Below are positions 6,467 through 14,786 of a stretch of DNA of 29,178 bases, one piece after another. Source of the DNA: JACKGS01 sp964448015 (GTDB taxonomy: Bacteria > Patescibacteriota > Saccharimonadia > Saccharimonadales > UBA7683). The position numbers and the translations under genes are program-made. Each line of letters begins with the position of its first letter. The stretch's first letter is position 1. The notes under the pieces are model-generated. The model worked only from the letters and a program-made list of their open reading frames with translations. It was not told the DNA's origin and searched no databases. The DNA lies in the NCBI GenBank assembly GCA_964448015.1, contig CAYUUV010000011.1:1-29178 (forward strand), written 5' to 3'.

Positions 6467-7674
6467 TGGAAGATAATATTGCAATTCAGGTCAAAGATGT
6501 CTATAAGGACTTCTTGTTGCCGCATGAAAAAACAGAATCGCTAAAGAGCGCCTTCACAAGCATCCTCAAGGGCAAGAAGAGAAGAACTGTTGAGCGTCAA
6601 CACGCGCTACATGACATCAACTTCGATATAAAGAAAGGCGAGTTCTTTGGGATTGTTGGCCGGAACGGAAGTGGTAAAAGTACACTTCTAAAAATAATTG
6701 CCCAGATTTACCAGCCAACTAAAGGAGGTGTGACCGTACAGGGTAGACTCGTGCCTTTCATAGAACTTGGGGTTGGTTTCAACCCAGAGCTGACTGGTCG
6801 AGAAAACGTTTATCTCAGCGCCGCCTTGATGGGCTTTTCAAAAAAAGAGATCGATGCAATGTATAACAACATTGTTGACTTTGCTGAATTAGAAAAGTTC
6901 ATGGATCAGAAGTTAAAAAATTACTCAAGCGGTATGCAGGTTCGCCTGGCGTTTTCAATCGCCACTCGAGCTCAGGGCGATATTCTCCTGATCGATGAAG
7001 TTCTTGCCGTAGGCGACGCGGACTTCCAAAGAAAATGCTTCAATTATTTTAGAGAATTAAAGAAGAATAAAAGAACAGTAGTGTTTGTAAGTCATGACAT
7101 GAGTGCTATTCGAGAGTACTGTGACAGGGTTGTATTAATTGAAAAAAGCAAGATTGTACACCAAGGCAAGCCCGAGGAAGTAGCAATGGAATACACAAAA
7201 ATGTTTACCAAAACAAATGGTAGCAAGGGTGCTGGCAAAGATGAGCGCTGGGGTACTGGTGATGTTGAGGCCACGAGTCTTAAAGTCCTCCCAAATAAGA
7301 TCGATCAAACCGTTGATAAATTGACAATCAAGGCTTCGTTTAAAGCAAAGAGTAGTATTATTTCACCCGTTGTTGGCATTAAGGTTAATAACAGTGCCGG
7401 TAGCCCAGTTCTTGGAACAAATTCTAAAATACTACATAAAAACCTAGCAGATATGGTAGCGGGCGAAATCCTGGAGGTCAGTTTTGGTATTCCTAACATC
7501 TTTGCCGATGATACATATAGCTTTGATATTGCTATAACCGATTCCAGTGGGACTACGGTGTATGACTGGTGGGACAATGCGGCAAGTTTCGTTGTATACA
7601 AAGATACGAAAACACCATACCTTGTAAATCCCGACATAACTATCATTAGCACAATCCATAGGAGCGAGAAATGA
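6466..7674 (+). CDS. wzt: O-antigen ABC transporter ATP-binding protein with C-terminal carbohydrate-binding domain (Wzt-type)
   Basis: A 402-residue protein. The ATPase half (about 1-250) has Walker A GRNGSGKS at 65-72, ABC signature YSSGMQ at 153-158, Walker B ILLIDE at 173-178 and the H-loop His210. Residues about 258-395 form a beta-rich domain of the Wzt_C type, which in Wzt proteins of E. coli O8/O9a recognises the terminal modification of the glycan before export. A short exporter would end near residue 250, so the added domain implies selection of a capped chain. GTG 6466 follows GGAGGAG at 6454-6460. The following gene, a methyltransferase overlapping by 4 bp, is a natural candidate for making such a cap. 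Confidence 0.94.
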   Translation: MEDNIAIQVKDVYKDFLLPHEKTESLKSAFTSILKGKKRRTVERQHALHDINFDIKKGEFFGIVGRNGSGKSTLLKIIAQIYQPTKGGVTVQGRLVPFIELGVGFNPELTGRENVYLSAALMGFSKKEIDAMYNNIVDFAELEKFMDQKLKNYSSGMQVRLAFSIATRAQGDILLIDEVLAVGDADFQRKCFNYFRELKKNKRTVVFVSHDMSAIREYCDRVVLIEKSKIVHQGKPEEVAMEYTKMFTKTNGSKGAGKDERWGTGDVEATSLKVLPNKIDQTVDKLTIKASFKAKSSIISPVVGIKVNNSAGSPVLGTNSKILHKNLADMVAGEILEVSFGIPNIFADDTYSFDIAITDSSGTTVYDWWDNAASFVVYKDTKTPYLVNPDITIISTIHRSEK

Positions 7675-8681
7675 CGTCATTAACTAAATTGTTTCAAGGA
7701 AAAAATTCAAACAGGAGCGCCGATGAGCAAGAGGAAGGACGACTAACAGGGATTGATTTGTTGATAAATACACCCGGTTTATGGAGAATGAACGAGCAGC
7801 AGCGCGTAGCAATGACCGTATCCTGTCGGGACACTGACTACATTCCTAAAAGCAAAGAGGCCGGTAGTATCACCGAGTACAAGGGCGACAAAGTACAGGT
7901 CATGCATAACGGACTTAAGATGGTGGCTGGCGGATATCATGGTGACTGGATGGCTAATATCATAGAACAGCTTAATGGTCATCATGAGCCACAGGAAGAA
8001 AAAGCTTTTCACGAGGTGCTAAAACGGATTGGCGATGGCGGTACAATGATAGAGCTTGGCTCGTTCTGGTCATACTACACCGCCTGGTTCCAAAAGAGCA
8101 TTAAGGGCGCAAAGAATGTTTGTTGTGAACCTGATCCGGTCAACCTGGCCATTGGCAAAAAGAACATAGATATAAACGGTTTTGCTGATTCTGTTCAGTT
8201 TTATGAATCTGCCGCTGGTGATGAGCACGAGGCTCTTGTAGACGTGGCAATGGATTCAGATCCGTCACAGATACGTAAAGTGCCAGTTTTCACGGTTGAT
8301 GGCATAATGGATAAAACTGGGTGGAGTCAACTTGATCTGCTTCATATGGATGTACAGGGGTTTGAGATGCCAGCCCTGCGGGGTTCTCTTGAAACAATCA
8401 GAGACACAAAAGTGCGTTTTATTTTTGTTTCTACGCACCACTATTTCTTCTCGCGCAACCCTAATACGCATGCAGAATGCTTAGATTTCCTAAAGAGCAA
8501 CGGCGCGCATATTATCAGTTCGCATACAGTTGCGGAATCATTTAGTGGAGATGGTTTGATAGTCGCATCGTTTGATGAGCGTGATAAGGATTTTGTAATT
8601 GACATGAAAATAAACCATACAGACCAATCACTGTTTAGACCATATGAAGAAGATCTCAGTATATTATTAGCAGCAAATTAG
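7671..8681 (+). CDS. FkbM-family methyltransferase
   Basis: A 336-residue SAM-dependent methyltransferase. SAM-binding motif I is MIELGSFWSYYT (126-137) and the acidic ribose-binding residue is Glu153 in CCEPDPVN. LLHMDVQGFEMPALRGS (around 220-240) is the typical FkbM post-strand-4 motif. FkbM proteins are O-methyltransferases acting on macrolides or sugars. The first 110 residues are an extra region without a recognised motif. ATGA overlap with wzt indicates coupled translation, so methylation of the exported glycan is the likely role. Its sequence is clearly more diverged than the two FkbM genes that follow. Confidence 0.88.
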   Translation: MTSLTKLFQGKNSNRSADEQEEGRLTGIDLLINTPGLWRMNEQQRVAMTVSCRDTDYIPKSKEAGSITEYKGDKVQVMHNGLKMVAGGYHGDWMANIIEQLNGHHEPQEEKAFHEVLKRIGDGGTMIELGSFWSYYTAWFQKSIKGAKNVCCEPDPVNLAIGKKNIDINGFADSVQFYESAAGDEHEALVDVAMDSDPSQIRKVPVFTVDGIMDKTGWSQLDLLHMDVQGFEMPALRGSLETIRDTKVRFIFVSTHHYFFSRNPNTHAECLDFLKSNGAHIISSHTVAESFSGDGLIVASFDERDKDFVIDMKINHTDQSLFRPYEEDLSILLAAN

Positions 8682-8732
8682 TAATACGCGCATATCCTAG
8701 GCTATACGCTAGAAGTTACGGTTGTGTCACTG

Positions 8733-8738
8733 TATAAT
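8733..8738 (+). promoter_or_regulatory. Promoter -10 element for the FkbM/glycosyltransferase operon
   Basis: A consensus TATAAT lies in the 113-bp gap between the first and second FkbM genes. No good -35 is seen at 17 bp. The leader runs about 50 nt to a strong ribosome-binding site GGAGGG (8783-8788) before ATG 8795. I see no clear terminator for the upstream operon in this gap. Confidence 0.55.
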
Positions 8739-8794
8739 AATCAGATACACGCGCAGAGTACACAATCAAACACAGGAGCTACGGAGGGTTATAA

Positions 8795-9643
8795 ATGGAT
8801 AAACTAATTAGTTATGCACAAAACAGAGAAGACTTATACTTGTATGCTCTTCTTGGTCATTTGGACCATGGCTTCTACGTAGATGTTGGTGCAAACCACC
8901 CCGTGCAAGATTCTGTTACTAAACTATTTTATGAAAAAGGTTGGCGCGGAATTAATATAGAACCAAATCAAGAACTTCTCAAAGAGATTGCTTATGACCG
9001 ACCAGAGGATACAAACCTAGGTGTAGGAGTTGCAGAGAAGTCAGGCAAAGCGAAGTTCCGGATATACCCTGATCAGAACGGCTTCTCGACATTTGAGAGT
9101 AGTGTAAAAAAAGACCACAAAAAAGAAAACCTAACATACAAAGACAGTCTTATCAACATCTTACCATTGAGCGAAATTTTAGAGAAAAATCTGAAAAAAA
9201 ATACACGAATTTCATTTCTCAAAATTGATGTTGAGGGCTATGAAATGCAGGTAATTAAAAGCAATGACTGGAGGAGGTTCCGCCCGCTGGTTGTTGTAGT
9301 TGAGGCTGCTGGTTATAAGCAGTGGGAGAAATTGATTCTTGCCGAGGGGTACGCAAAGGAGTTCTTCGACGGATTGAATAATTATTATGTCGCCAAAGAA
9401 GCAACAAAAAAGATATCCATTCATAATTTTTCTAAGTACGTACTGAAACCAGGCTATTATACTAATCTCGAGAAATATCTACTAAGCGAGAGAGATGTGC
9501 TCAATGAGAATATCAGAGAACGCGAATTAACAGACAGGACGGCACGACATAGTGGTAATGATGACCCACTTAAACTGTCTAGGCTGCCCGCCCGAGCTAG
9601 GCGGAGACTTAGAGAAGTCGTCACAAAGGTCGGTAAGAAGTGA
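8795..9643 (+). CDS. FkbM-family methyltransferase
   Basis: A 282-residue FkbM protein. It begins with the family's YAQNRED start motif (residues 7-13). SAM motif I is FYVDVGANHP (27-36), the ribose-binding acid is Glu57 in INIEPN, and FLKIDVEGYEMQVI lies near 143-156. The last 80 residues are basic and look less conserved (DPLKLSRLPARARRRLREVV). Residues 26-61 are encoded by DNA identical to the next gene. It starts an operon of five tightly linked genes. Acceptor sugar is unknown; methylation of the locus glycan is inferred. Confidence 0.88.
   Translation: MDKLISYAQNREDLYLYALLGHLDHGFYVDVGANHPVQDSVTKLFYEKGWRGINIEPNQELLKEIAYDRPEDTNLGVGVAEKSGKAKFRIYPDQNGFSTFESSVKKDHKKENLTYKDSLINILPLSEILEKNLKKNTRISFLKIDVEGYEMQVIKSNDWRRFRPLVVVVEAAGYKQWEKLILAEGYAKEFFDGLNNYYVAKEATKKISIHNFSKYVLKPGYYTNLEKYLLSERDVLNENIRERELTDRTARHSGNDDPLKLSRLPARARRRLREVVTKVGKK
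8870..8976 (+). repeat. 107-bp exact direct repeat, copy 1
   Basis: Every base from 8870 to 8976 is identical to 9721-9827, with a mismatch on each side. Both copies lie in the same reading phase and encode 36 residues spanning SAM motif I and the first acidic motif of the two FkbM proteins. Synonymous positions are identical too, which separate evolution would not preserve. Confidence 0.97.
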
Positions 9644-10677
9644 TGGCTGTCTACACGACTTCATACGCACAAAACCGTGAAGATATAATCATAGACGCTT
9701 TTTTTGACGGCAAGACAGAGGGCTTCTACGTAGATGTTGGTGCAAACCACCCCGTGCAAGATTCTGTTACTAAACTATTTTATGAAAAAGGTTGGCGCGG
9801 AATTAATATAGAACCAAATCAAGAACTCGCAGATTTACTGCGCGTTGATAGACCTCGGGATGTTGTCGTTCAGAAGGGTGTATCCAGCGCTAAGGGTGTG
9901 GCAATATTACGGCAGTATATAAACGCTGATGGTCTTTCAACATACTCAGATAGCATAAAAGAACTAAAGGATGATTACTACACACAGTTTAAAAAGGATT
10001 ATGTTGATGTTGAAACTCAAGTGGACACCCTTTCTGGTATCATAGCGGATTTCGCCGGAGGCAACCATATAGATTTTCTAAAAGTCGATGTTGAAGGTTT
10101 TGAGTATGAAGCGCTTCTAGGGTTTGTGCCCATGAATAACATGCCCGAACTTATATGTATTGAGTCTAATCACGTAGAGAAGGATTGGCGACCACTATTA
10201 AAAAAATTAGGATACGTTTGTTTTTTTAATGATGGCCTTAACGATTACTATGCTTTAAAGCATTCAAGCAGAATGGCAGAGTTTAGCTTTCCAGAGAAAG
10301 TATTTATGCGTTATCCAAAAATCGTGCCCTTCATTCCCAGCTTTGAGAGGGTAGATGTTGATGACTCAATCTTCACCGACGAACCCTCAGAGGAAGGTGT
10401 TGTTAATAGTGTTTCGAGCAAGCAACAACTAGTATGGAGCCTGCTCGGCTTAGACTCCGCGATACGAACTGGCTTTACGAGGCTTATTCTAAAAACAAAA
10501 TATGATTCAGTCGATAGGGTTGTTGTTAGTAACCTTTTAGAGACACAAGAGCTCGGCGTGGTTAGAGGTGCTAATACAAGCGGTGGTCTCAGGGCTGGGG
10601 TGTTCAAAATTTGCCTATTGGGTTACGGATTTATAGTAAAAGCACTAAGAATAGCGACAAGGCTGGTAGTAAGATGA
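9643..10677 (+). CDS. FkbM-family methyltransferase with C-terminal extension
   Basis: A 344-residue FkbM protein from ATG 9643, whose A overlaps the previous stop (TGATG); GTG 9640 is the alternative. It has the YAQNREDI start motif, SAM motif I FYVDVGANHP (28-37), INIEPN, and HIDFLKVDVEGFEYEALL later. After about residue 225 there is an extra tail of some 115 residues, partly hydrophobic near the end, without a recognised domain. Only the 36-residue repeat block is identical to the preceding FkbM protein; the rest has diverged strongly. The stop overlaps the next start (ATGA). Confidence 0.88.
   Translation: MAVYTTSYAQNREDIIIDAFFDGKTEGFYVDVGANHPVQDSVTKLFYEKGWRGINIEPNQELADLLRVDRPRDVVVQKGVSSAKGVAILRQYINADGLSTYSDSIKELKDDYYTQFKKDYVDVETQVDTLSGIIADFAGGNHIDFLKVDVEGFEYEALLGFVPMNNMPELICIESNHVEKDWRPLLKKLGYVCFFNDGLNDYYALKHSSRMAEFSFPEKVFMRYPKIVPFIPSFERVDVDDSIFTDEPSEEGVVNSVSSKQQLVWSLLGLDSAIRTGFTRLILKTKYDSVDRVVVSNLLETQELGVVRGANTSGGLRAGVFKICLLGYGFIVKALRIATRLVVR
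9721..9827 (+). repeat. 107-bp exact direct repeat, copy 2
   Basis: Identical to 8870-8976, 851 bp downstream of it. Recombination between the copies would delete 851 bp and leave one in-frame hybrid methyltransferase, because both copies have the same codon phase. Confidence 0.97.
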
Positions 10678-12227
10678 AAATTAGGCGATCAGTAATAATA
10701 GACGGGCAGGTACTTCAGACAACTGCGTGGTCTAGAGGAATGGGAAGATACCTACTATCACTATTGGATGGTATAGAGCAGAATGGGACCGCAGGTCAAA
10801 GAATCATAATTGCTTTTAGTAATAATCTAGAACTCGATAATGAAAAAAAGACATTGATCAACAAACTAATTCCTTCTGCAGAACTTGTTTTTCTAAACTT
10901 TTCCAAGGGACTGTCTGATGCGGTTGAACGCAAAAATTCCAAAGTGTTAGATGATTTTGTAGACAAAAATAATCTCGAGGGTGCACTATTTATACTGGCA
11001 TCACTATTTAGCTTTGATTATCAACCTGCGTATCCTACAACTACCACAAATGCGTGCATTTTTTACGACATAATACCACTTAAGAGATGGTCTACTTTTT
11101 ACAAATATTTTCCTGAAAAAGAGTATTTCTCACGTTTTAAGCTACTGTATAATTCTGATAGAATCTACTCAATCTCACAGTCGGTTAAGGGTGATCTTGA
11201 GAGATATTTAGGCTTTAACAAGGACGATATTGTGAATATCGATGGCGCAGAGATACGCAACTTTGAAGCACAAAGTGATGAAGTTGTGCTCACTAAACCG
11301 GATTATCGATATATTCTTTTGTCTGGAGGGGACTCCCCTCATAAAAACATGCTACGCGCGATTCGTGCATTTGATATATTTAATGCTGAATTCGGAGATG
11401 CTTTCAAACTTGTTGTAACCTCGTACTATTCGAAAGAAAATATCAAGCGGATGAAAAGCCTCTCCGCAAATGTTGTCATCGCTGGTGAAGTTAGTGACTC
11501 AGAGCTACATAATCTGTATGAGCATGCTGAACTGGTCCTGTTTCCCTCACTCGATGAGGGGTTGGGCTTACCAATACTTGAAGCGGTTGGCTATGACAAG
11601 AAGATAGCATGCTCGAACATACCAGTGTTCAAGGAAATTTCGAAGAACGCGCTATTCTTTTTTGACCCATTAGATATCAATGATATTGCGTATGCCCTAA
11701 AAACAGCCCTTGTCTCTGGATCAACCGATAAATTAACCTCCGCCTACGCAAGTATAAAAAATAAGTTTCAATGGACCCGCACAGCAAATCTGTTAATGCA
11801 AGATTTAAGAACACTAAAGTATGCTAAAGATAGAACAATAGCGGGGCCACGTGTCTCCGTAATTATAGAGCAAGACGGTGACACGAAGAGCCTGTATGCT
11901 GTTGCAAAGATTGTGCGCAAGTATTATAAAACACACTCAATGCGGCTTTTTGTTGACACAAGGTTCGAAGAGGGTCGGCGAGGCGACAAGATACCCATTG
12001 TATTTGATGCATTCATTCCAACGCACGATATTATCGATGCAGTACGCAAAACAGGAGATGATACCAAGGTGGTCATTTACACCCCCAGATCTGTCTATAG
12101 CCAGGTTCTTTTTGATCAAAAAGTAGACAGCGTGTATCTTGGCACGGCGTCCGCATCCAATGTGGGTAGCCGTGCTAAAAGATACTTCTTGGAGAAGAAA
12201 AGTTATAAAGAAAATACGGTAGCTTAG
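10674..12227 (+). CDS. GT4-type glycosyltransferase with C-terminal extension
   Basis: A 517-residue protein. The GT-B fold covers about residues 1-385: N-terminal RRSVIIDGQVLQTTAWSRGM, a middle YDIIPLKRW motif (131-139), the nucleotide half from ILLSGGDSPHKNMLRAI (214-230), and EX7E at E295/E303 in LDEGLGLPILEAV. Residues about 388-517 form an added alpha/beta-looking region (VSVIIEQDGD, MRLFVDTRF, TKVVIYTPRS) that I do not recognise. ATG 10674 overlaps the upstream stop (ATGA) and is preferred to the longer frame from 10611. Typical GT4 enzymes are 350-400 residues, so the tail is unusual. Donor and linkage are unknown. Confidence 0.83.
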   Translation: MKIRRSVIIDGQVLQTTAWSRGMGRYLLSLLDGIEQNGTAGQRIIIAFSNNLELDNEKKTLINKLIPSAELVFLNFSKGLSDAVERKNSKVLDDFVDKNNLEGALFILASLFSFDYQPAYPTTTTNACIFYDIIPLKRWSTFYKYFPEKEYFSRFKLLYNSDRIYSISQSVKGDLERYLGFNKDDIVNIDGAEIRNFEAQSDEVVLTKPDYRYILLSGGDSPHKNMLRAIRAFDIFNAEFGDAFKLVVTSYYSKENIKRMKSLSANVVIAGEVSDSELHNLYEHAELVLFPSLDEGLGLPILEAVGYDKKIACSNIPVFKEISKNALFFFDPLDINDIAYALKTALVSGSTDKLTSAYASIKNKFQWTRTANLLMQDLRTLKYAKDRTIAGPRVSVIIEQDGDTKSLYAVAKIVRKYYKTHSMRLFVDTRFEEGRRGDKIPIVFDAFIPTHDIIDAVRKTGDDTKVVIYTPRSVYSQVLFDQKVDSVYLGTASASNVGSRAKRYFLEKKSYKENTVA

Positions 12228-12229
12228 GC

Positions 12230-13447
12230 ATGATAAAACGCGCTCTCGTCCTCGGCACATATCCAATCATACACCCGCAACACGGTGGACAACACCGCGT
12301 TGCAGCGATTGTTAAGCAGTATAAAAAGAATGGAATTAACACAAAGTACGTCGGTATATTTTACGACGCGTTTTATGCTGATAAGAGTCAAGATGACATT
12401 GCACTTAGTGATAACCCGGAAGATATGACCGAGATTGAAAAGTATACCACTGACGTCTTGGCAGGGAAACGTATCTGGGATGATAATAAAGTTCGAGCTA
12501 AATTAAAAAAGCTGATAGAGGAATTTAATCCCGATGCGATTCAAATTGAACAGATGTTCCCCTATTTTGGTCTCAAGCCATTGCTCGATTCAATGTCTTG
12601 GACTGGCAAAATTATATACAGCTCTCATAACAATGAACACGAACTTAAGAAAACTATCTTGCAGGGAAGCTCTTGTGATGTTGATGAGGTCGAAGCGGTG
12701 CTCCATGAAATAAAAGGGATGGAAGCCGAGCTCACTGGGCGCGCTGATATTGTGATTTCATGTACAAATAAGGACCAGAACTTATTTAAACAGATAAGTT
12801 CTAAGGCTACCTTTGTATTGGCGCCAAATGGTATTGAGTCTTCGGAGGCAAGTTCAGACTCCGTTACTGAACTTGTGCATGAATATGAGAAAAGGGGCGT
12901 ACATGATATTGCGTTGTATGTTGGCTCCGGGCACCCACCAAATTTGGTGGGCTATGAAGAAATGATTGGCTATGGAACGGCCTTTGTGCCGAGTGACGCG
13001 AGAATTGTGGTCGTTGGCGGTGTTGCAGATATGATTTGGGGTAGTCTTCAAAAACAACCCAACTACATACGTATAGGTTTTGAAAAACGAGTTGAGTTGC
13101 TAGGTCGAGTCTCGGATATAAAGCTCGCGGCTTTACTAAAAGTAGCTAAGGTTATACTTCTACCCATCACGGAAGGTAGCGGCTCAAATTTAAAAACTGC
13201 AGAAGCAATTCTTACCGGAAACAGCGTCGTTGCAACAGACCATTCGTTTCGTTCGTATGAGCGCTTTAAGTCCCTGAGTGGCTTGTACTTTGCAAATACG
13301 CCTCAGCAATTCAAGAAGGAGCTAGTAAAAGCATTGGGTGCACCACGGCTAAAGCGAACATCGTCTGAAGATAAACTTGCTCAAGAAGTTGACTGGAGAT
13401 ACGCGTTGCAAAAACTTATAGATACAGTGAGGAATTATGAAAAATAG
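12230..13447 (+). CDS. Glycosyltransferase (GT-B, GT4-like)
   Basis: A 405-residue protein starting ATG 12230, 2 bp after the upstream stop. The N-terminus ALVLGTYPIIHPQHGGQHRVAAIV has the glycine-rich acceptor-side loop of GT4 enzymes, and FNPDAIQIEQMFPYFGL with YSSHNNEHE follows. The C-terminal half includes ALYVGSGHPPN, VVGG, and ITEGSGSNLKTAEAILTGNSVVAT, where the glycine-serine loop and Lys bind the nucleotide sugar. The spacing of acidic residues departs from the standard EX7E motif, so it belongs to a divergent GT4-like group. It overlaps the next gene by 11 bp. Confidence 0.82.
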   Translation: MIKRALVLGTYPIIHPQHGGQHRVAAIVKQYKKNGINTKYVGIFYDAFYADKSQDDIALSDNPEDMTEIEKYTTDVLAGKRIWDDNKVRAKLKKLIEEFNPDAIQIEQMFPYFGLKPLLDSMSWTGKIIYSSHNNEHELKKTILQGSSCDVDEVEAVLHEIKGMEAELTGRADIVISCTNKDQNLFKQISSKATFVLAPNGIESSEASSDSVTELVHEYEKRGVHDIALYVGSGHPPNLVGYEEMIGYGTAFVPSDARIVVVGGVADMIWGSLQKQPNYIRIGFEKRVELLGRVSDIKLAALLKVAKVILLPITEGSGSNLKTAEAILTGNSVVATDHSFRSYERFKSLSGLYFANTPQQFKKELVKALGAPRLKRTSSEDKLAQEVDWRYALQKLIDTVRNYEK

Positions 13448-14786
13448 TCGCATTCTTATAGATCTAAGCGAGTTCAATGACTGGAGTGGCCATCTTACGG
13501 GCGTACAGAGAGTTGTTTTAAATATCGGTAAATACCTGGCGCAGCACACAGACAGTAAACAGGATGTAGTATATTTTACTTACGATGAAAATAGCGATTC
13601 ACTTATAAAAGTGGACATAAACTCTTTTGAGGTAGATAAATCTGTCAGCGAAAGCAGCGCAGCAACCGTCTTTGTGCCAAGAGAAGTTGCAAGAAAACTA
13701 TATAAACGAACGCCATATTTTATTAGATCGCGATTGTCACCTAGTCATAAAGAAGCGGCTAAGCGTGTGGCGAATCGTAGTCTGGGTCTTGTGCGTCGAA
13801 TACGACACGGCGGGGAGGGGCTTATTCGGAAGGGAGTTTTGCGTTCAACATCTGAGGGCACAGACTTTGATTTTGTTAAGCCAAGACAGGGAGACACAAT
13901 ACTCAGTGCTGGAAGAATTTGGGATCACCCAAAGCAGCAGCTATTGTTTTCAAAACTCAGAAAAGAGAAGGACGTAAGAGTTGCATACGTCATCTACGAT
14001 CTTATTCCGATATTCCAACAACACACCTTTGGCCCCGGGCTGACTGAAAAGTACACCGAGTACCTGTATGAGTTGTTAAATAATTCTGATTTATTACTAC
14101 CGATTTCTCGTTCATCAGAGAAGGATCTGCTTAGGTTTGCTCAAGAGATGGGCTTTGATCACGTGCCAAAGAGTGTTGTCATTAGGCTTGGTGATGACAT
14201 ACCCAGGACAGTCGGGAACACAAACAAGCCCCAGGGATTACCTAGTGAAGTCGTCGCGGGCCAGTTTGCGTTGTGCGTGGGTACAATAGAGGCACGAAAG
14301 AATCATCAGCTTTTATATAATACGTACAAACTAGCCGCTCAACGAGGCGTTGTGTTGCCGCACCTTGTGATTGTTGGACGCCCCGGATGGCTAACTGGTG
14401 ATATAATTTATTTCTTAGAAAATGACCTAGATATTAAGGATTCTGTGACCATTCTAAAAAACTGCGACGATCAAACCTTGAGTTGGCTTTATGAGAACGG
14501 TATGATGAGTTTATATCCTTCGCAGTACGAAGGCTGGGGATTGCCCGTGGCCGAATCGTTGGCTTACGGACTGCCGTGCATATCTGCAAACGTGAGTTCG
14601 ATGACCGAAATAGCATCCGAAAAATTGGTAAGTTTTGTTTCTCCCTTTGATAGTGCGCAACTTCTTGAGTCAATCATTCAACTTTCAAGCACTTCGGAAA
14701 ACCAAAAACGAGCAAAACATATCCGCGCAGCATACAAGCCATACTCATGGTCGGAAACAGCGAAGACAATCAGCAAACTTTTCTAA
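13437..14786 (+). CDS. Glycosyltransferase family 4
   Basis: A 449-residue GT-B enzyme. The N-terminal half has HLTGVQRVVLNIGKYL; the central YVIYDLIPIFQQHTF motif resembles that of the 10674 enzyme and of rhamnosyl/mannosyltransferases. The C-terminal half has ALCVGTIEARKNHQLLYN and EX7E in QYEGWGLPVAESLAYG. It is the last gene of the operon. Its TAA (14784-14786) overlaps the TAG (14783-14785 on the minus strand) of the convergent hydrolase gene, leaving no intergenic room for a terminator. A basic segment around residues 95-135 is longer than usual for the family. Confidence 0.88.
   Translation: MKNSRILIDLSEFNDWSGHLTGVQRVVLNIGKYLAQHTDSKQDVVYFTYDENSDSLIKVDINSFEVDKSVSESSAATVFVPREVARKLYKRTPYFIRSRLSPSHKEAAKRVANRSLGLVRRIRHGGEGLIRKGVLRSTSEGTDFDFVKPRQGDTILSAGRIWDHPKQQLLFSKLRKEKDVRVAYVIYDLIPIFQQHTFGPGLTEKYTEYLYELLNNSDLLLPISRSSEKDLLRFAQEMGFDHVPKSVVIRLGDDIPRTVGNTNKPQGLPSEVVAGQFALCVGTIEARKNHQLLYNTYKLAAQRGVVLPHLVIVGRPGWLTGDIIYFLENDLDIKDSVTILKNCDDQTLSWLYENGMMSLYPSQYEGWGLPVAESLAYGLPCISANVSSMTEIASEKLVSFVSPFDSAQLLESIIQLSSTSENQKRAKHIRAAYKPYSWSETAKTISKLF

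Noticed and set aside
7305..7652. Minus-strand frames opposite the Wzt C-terminal domain
   Set aside because: These are shadows of a well-supported coding region and show no motif.
5651..7674. Proof of a Gram-negative, LPS-bearing host from the Wzm/Wzt pair
   Set aside because: Wzm/Wzt-type exporters also serve wall teichoic acids, S-layer glycans and other coats in monoderm bacteria, so they do not show an outer membrane.
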